From Candidatus Gorgonimonas leptogorgiae (GTDB lineage Bacteria; Pseudomonadota; Gammaproteobacteria; Pseudomonadales; Endozoicomonadaceae), in assembly GCA_929200515.1 (NCBI GenBank), contig CAKNAD010000005.1, forward strand, positions 1 to 7,770: a stretch of DNA of 7,770 bases. Direction: 5' to 3'. Each line of letters opens with the position of its first letter. The first letter of the stretch is position 1. Positions 5,874-7,770 of this stretch are shown piece by piece. The translations under genes and the position numbers were made by a program. The notes beneath the pieces are model-generated. The model was not told the origin of the DNA and made no database searches. It was given only the letters and a program-made list of their open reading frames with translations.

Positions 5874-7223
5874 TTATTTTTCTGAAGATTTTAATAGATT
5901 TTCTAAATAATGAATGCTAACACCACCTTTAGTAAAATTAGGATCTCTAAGCAGTTTTTGATGTAACGGTATATTGGTTTTTATACCTTCAATTACTGTT
6001 TCATCTAAAGCGTTGAGCATTCGAGCAATTGCTGTAGCTCTATCTGGAGCAAAACTTATAATTTTAGCAATAAGAGAGTCATAGTACGGAGGTATAGAAT
6101 AACCGCTATAAAGATGGGTGTCTACTCTAATACCGTTGCCTCCTGGTGCATGAAATTGCGTTATTGTTCCTGGGCTAGGCATAAAGTTATCGGGATCTTC
6201 AGCATTAATTCTGCACTCTATTGAGCAGCCTTGAAGCTCAACTTCGCTTGGTTTTATTTTAAGAGGCAACCCAGATGCAATTCTAAGTTGTTCTTTTACT
6301 ATGTCTATACCTGAGATCATTTCGGTTACAGGATGCTCTACTTGTACTCTTGTATTCATTTCAATAAAATAAAATTCGCCATCTTCATATAAAAACTCGA
6401 AGGTTCCAGCACCAATGTACCCTAGGTTCATGCAGGCTTGAATGCAAGATTCTAATATTTGTTGGCGTTTTTCTTCGTTAATTAGCGGAGCCGGAGCTTC
6501 TTCTATAACTTTTTGATGTCGGCGTTGTAATGAGCAATCTCGATCACCTAGGCAAATTGCATTGCCGTGAATATCAGCTAACACTTGAACTTCTACATGA
6601 CGTGGATTCTGCAAGTATTTTTCTAGATATACGCTACTATTATTAAAAGCAGCTAGAGATTCAGCTTTGGTTAATTCAATAGATTCAAGTAAATTTTCAG
6701 AGTTATGAACAACTCGCATTCCGCGACCGCCTCCACCACCAGCGGCTTTAATAATAACGGGGTAGCCTATCTCTTGAGCTATTTGTTTATTTTTAGTATG
6801 GTAATTTGTTAGCTCGCCATTAGAGCCAGGCACTGTAGGCACTCCTGCTTTACGCATTGCTTCAATAGCAGCTACTTTATCGCCCATAATGCGAATAACA
6901 TTGGCAGATGGTCCTACAAAAATAAAACCACTACGCTCGACTTGTTCAGCAAAATTTGCATTCTCTGATAAAAAGCCATAGCCAGGATGGATAGCAGAAG
7001 CATTTGTTACCTCTGCGGCACTGATTATAGCAGGGATATGTAAATAGCTGTCCGTAGAATTATTAGGTCCTATACATACTGATTCATCAGCTAAATGCAC
7101 ATGCATTAATTGTGCATCTGCTTGTGAATGCACGGCAACAGTTTTAATACCAAGCTCTTTACAAGCTCGTAATATTCTTAATGCGATTTCACCACGGTTA
7201 GCAATAACTACCTTTTCCAGCAT
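5874..7223 (-). CDS. accC: Biotin carboxylase subunit of acetyl-CoA carboxylase
   Basis: This cytoplasmic enzyme carboxylates the biotin on AccB using ATP and bicarbonate, the first step of malonyl-CoA formation for fatty acid synthesis. The 449-residue length equals that of E. coli AccC and residue numbers coincide. Visible are the N-terminal biotin carboxylase domain (VVIANRGEIALR at 5-16), HPGYGFLSEN (79-88) and the ATP-grasp domain with Lys116, Lys159 and the glycine-rich loop (162-169). His209, Lys238, Glu276, Glu288, Asn290, Arg292 and Glu296 are present, as is Arg338 in the C-terminal domain. All known catalytic and ATP/metal residues I checked are intact. The gene follows accB after nine bases, and its AAGAGG ribosome binding site overlaps the accB stop codon, so translation is probably coupled. 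G+C is visibly higher than in the four plus-strand genes. No prmA-type gene follows; the next gene is convergent. Confidence 0.98.
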   Translation of the reverse strand: MLEKVVIANRGEIALRILRACKELGIKTVAVHSQADAQLMHVHLADESVCIGPNNSTDSYLHIPAIISAAEVTNASAIHPGYGFLSENANFAEQVERSGFIFVGPSANVIRIMGDKVAAIEAMRKAGVPTVPGSNGELTNYHTKNKQIAQEIGYPVIIKAAGGGGGRGMRVVHNSENLLESIELTKAESLAAFNNSSVYLEKYLQNPRHVEVQVLADIHGNAICLGDRDCSLQRRHQKVIEEAPAPLINEEKRQQILESCIQACMNLGYIGAGTFEFLYEDGEFYFIEMNTRVQVEHPVTEMISGIDIVKEQLRIASGLPLKIKPSEVELQGCSIECRINAEDPDNFMPSPGTITQFHAPGGNGIRVDTHLYSGYSIPPYYDSLIAKIISFAPDRATAIARMLNALDETVIEGIKTNIPLHQKLLRDPNFTKGGVSIHYLENLLKSSEK

Positions 7224-7228
7224 AGAAA

Positions 7229-7234
7229 CCTCTT
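7229..7234 (-). promoter_or_regulatory. accC ribosome binding site overlapping the accB stop
   Basis: On the minus strand AAGAGG lies five bases before the accC ATG (7223-7221) and shares bases with the accB stop codon TAA (7235-7233). This layout favours re-initiation by ribosomes finishing accB and helps keep the two subunits in proportion. Confidence 0.75.
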
Positions 7235-7700
7235 AAGAAATAATAAAAAGTGGTTGATCATATTCTACTGGCTGAGAGTTATCAACCAAAATGGCTTTTA
7301 TCACACCGGCTTTATCAGCTTTAATTTGATTCATCATTTTCATAGCTTCGATAATGCACAAAGGGTCTCCCACATTTACTTTGTCTCCAATTTCAGCAAA
7401 ATTAGGCGATGTCGGCGACGGTGCACGGTAAAATACTCCGACCATAGGCGATTTAAGTGTATGACCATCTTCTTTTGTACTTGGCTTAGCTTCTTGATTT
7501 GGTTCTGGGATTTCAGTGACAAAACTGCTAGTGCTAGGCTCTGTTATACGATGTGTATCTGTAACAAAGTTAGTGGAAGCTTGTTCTCTTCTACGAATTA
7601 TCTTTACTGACGAGCCGTCTTCGTTTATTTCTAGCTCATCTATGCCTGAAGATTCAACAAGTTCAATAAGTTTTTTCAGTTTTTTAATATCCATAAGCAT
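7233..7700 (-). CDS. accB: Biotin carboxyl carrier protein of acetyl-CoA carboxylase
   Basis: AccB carries covalently bound biotin between AccC and the carboxyltransferase AccA/AccD. The N-terminal segment (MDIKKLKKLIELVESSGI, from Met3) is typical of proteobacterial AccB. Residues about 40-80 form a linker rich in P, T, S and E. The C-terminal biotinyl domain (about 81-155) contains the protruding thumb (VGVFYRAPSPTSPNF, 87-101) and the biotinylation motif EAMKM (118-122) with Lys121 as acceptor. The frame opens at 7700, but a second ATG at 7694-7692 matches the usual family start (MDI-K/R-K) and gives 153 residues. Neither has a strong Shine-Dalgarno, and I consider 7694 at least as likely. 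The gene leads the accB-accC operon, whose promoter should lie in or beyond the last 70 bases of the window. Confidence 0.97.
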   Translation of the reverse strand: MLMDIKKLKKLIELVESSGIDELEINEDGSSVKIIRRREQASTNFVTDTHRITEPSTSSFVTEIPEPNQEAKPSTKEDGHTLKSPMVGVFYRAPSPTSPNFAEIGDKVNVGDPLCIIEAMKMMNQIKADKAGVIKAILVDNSQPVEYDQPLFIIS

Positions 7701-7770
7701 TAACCAAATAATAGATAGATTTAAGTATTAGCCGATAATAATGTGCTTCAGCATAACATAACTAAAAAAG
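7701..7770 (-). other. accB upstream region, promoter not resolved
   Basis: These 70 bases precede accB on the minus strand and reach the window edge. Several AT-rich hexamers could serve as a -10, but none has a fitting -35 partner. In many gammaproteobacteria aroQ lies just upstream of accB; nothing here is long enough to say whether that holds. An open stretch of 13 codons ending at a TAA near 7730 is too short to interpret. Confidence 0.4.

Noticed and set aside
7254..7610. Plus-strand open frame opposite accB.
   Set aside because: Antisense to a well-conserved core gene, with no independent evidence of coding.
7516..7731. Short serine-rich plus-strand open frame opposite the accB start.
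   Set aside because: Serine richness comes from reading the accB antisense strand; no start signal.
1..7770. CRISPR array, tRNA, rRNA, transposase or integrase.
   Set aside because: No regularly spaced repeats, no clover-leaf with CCA-type end, no rRNA-like conserved stretch and no recombinase motifs were seen on either strand.

Overview
The window is about 7.8 kb of a low-GC bacterial genome. The housekeeping genes at the right end (accB and accC, minus strand) look gammaproteobacterial: the predicted AccC is 449 residues long and keeps the E. coli numbering of its catalytic residues. The AT-rich composition and the neighbouring cluster of unfamiliar, eukaryote-flavoured proteins would suit a host-associated member such as a Legionellales/Coxiella/Rickettsiella-type bacterium. 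That placement is inference; no rRNA or other phylogenetic marker is present.

Left part (1-4428, plus strand): a compact cassette of three genes. The first (83-1528) encodes an unrecognised protein with WD40-like beta-propeller repeats, a PPxY motif near its N-terminus and two glycine-rich hydrophobic segments at its C-terminus. Its last 11 bases overlap the start of the second gene (1518-2921). The second and third genes (1518-2921 and 3022-4428) are tandem paralogues, 72% identical over 467 residues aligned without gaps (hand count). They have no signal peptide and no membrane segment. Sequence patterns at both ends resemble GT-B glycosyltransferases. No named family could be assigned.

Middle (4429-5873): a very AT-rich 260-bp spacer precedes a plus-strand gene (4689-5690) for a Sec-exported protein. 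Its core looks like the LicD/fukutin nucleotidyltransferase fold, but the acidic metal-binding cluster is replaced, so it may be a pseudoenzyme. A 183-bp convergent spacer with two hairpins separates it from accC.

Right part (5874-7700, minus strand): accB-accC, encoding the biotin carboxyl carrier protein and biotin carboxylase of acetyl-CoA carboxylase, transcribed towards the cassette. The accC ribosome binding site overlaps the accB stop codon. The acc genes are visibly richer in G+C than the other four genes, so the cassette looks like accessory DNA beside a core operon. A plausible but unproven joint picture is that the four accessory genes act on surface or host glycans or on host targets. 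The most interesting items are the tandem putative glycosyltransferase family, a perfect 14-bp inverted repeat just inside the second gene, the patchy near-identity between the paralogues, and the degenerate exported LicD-like protein.
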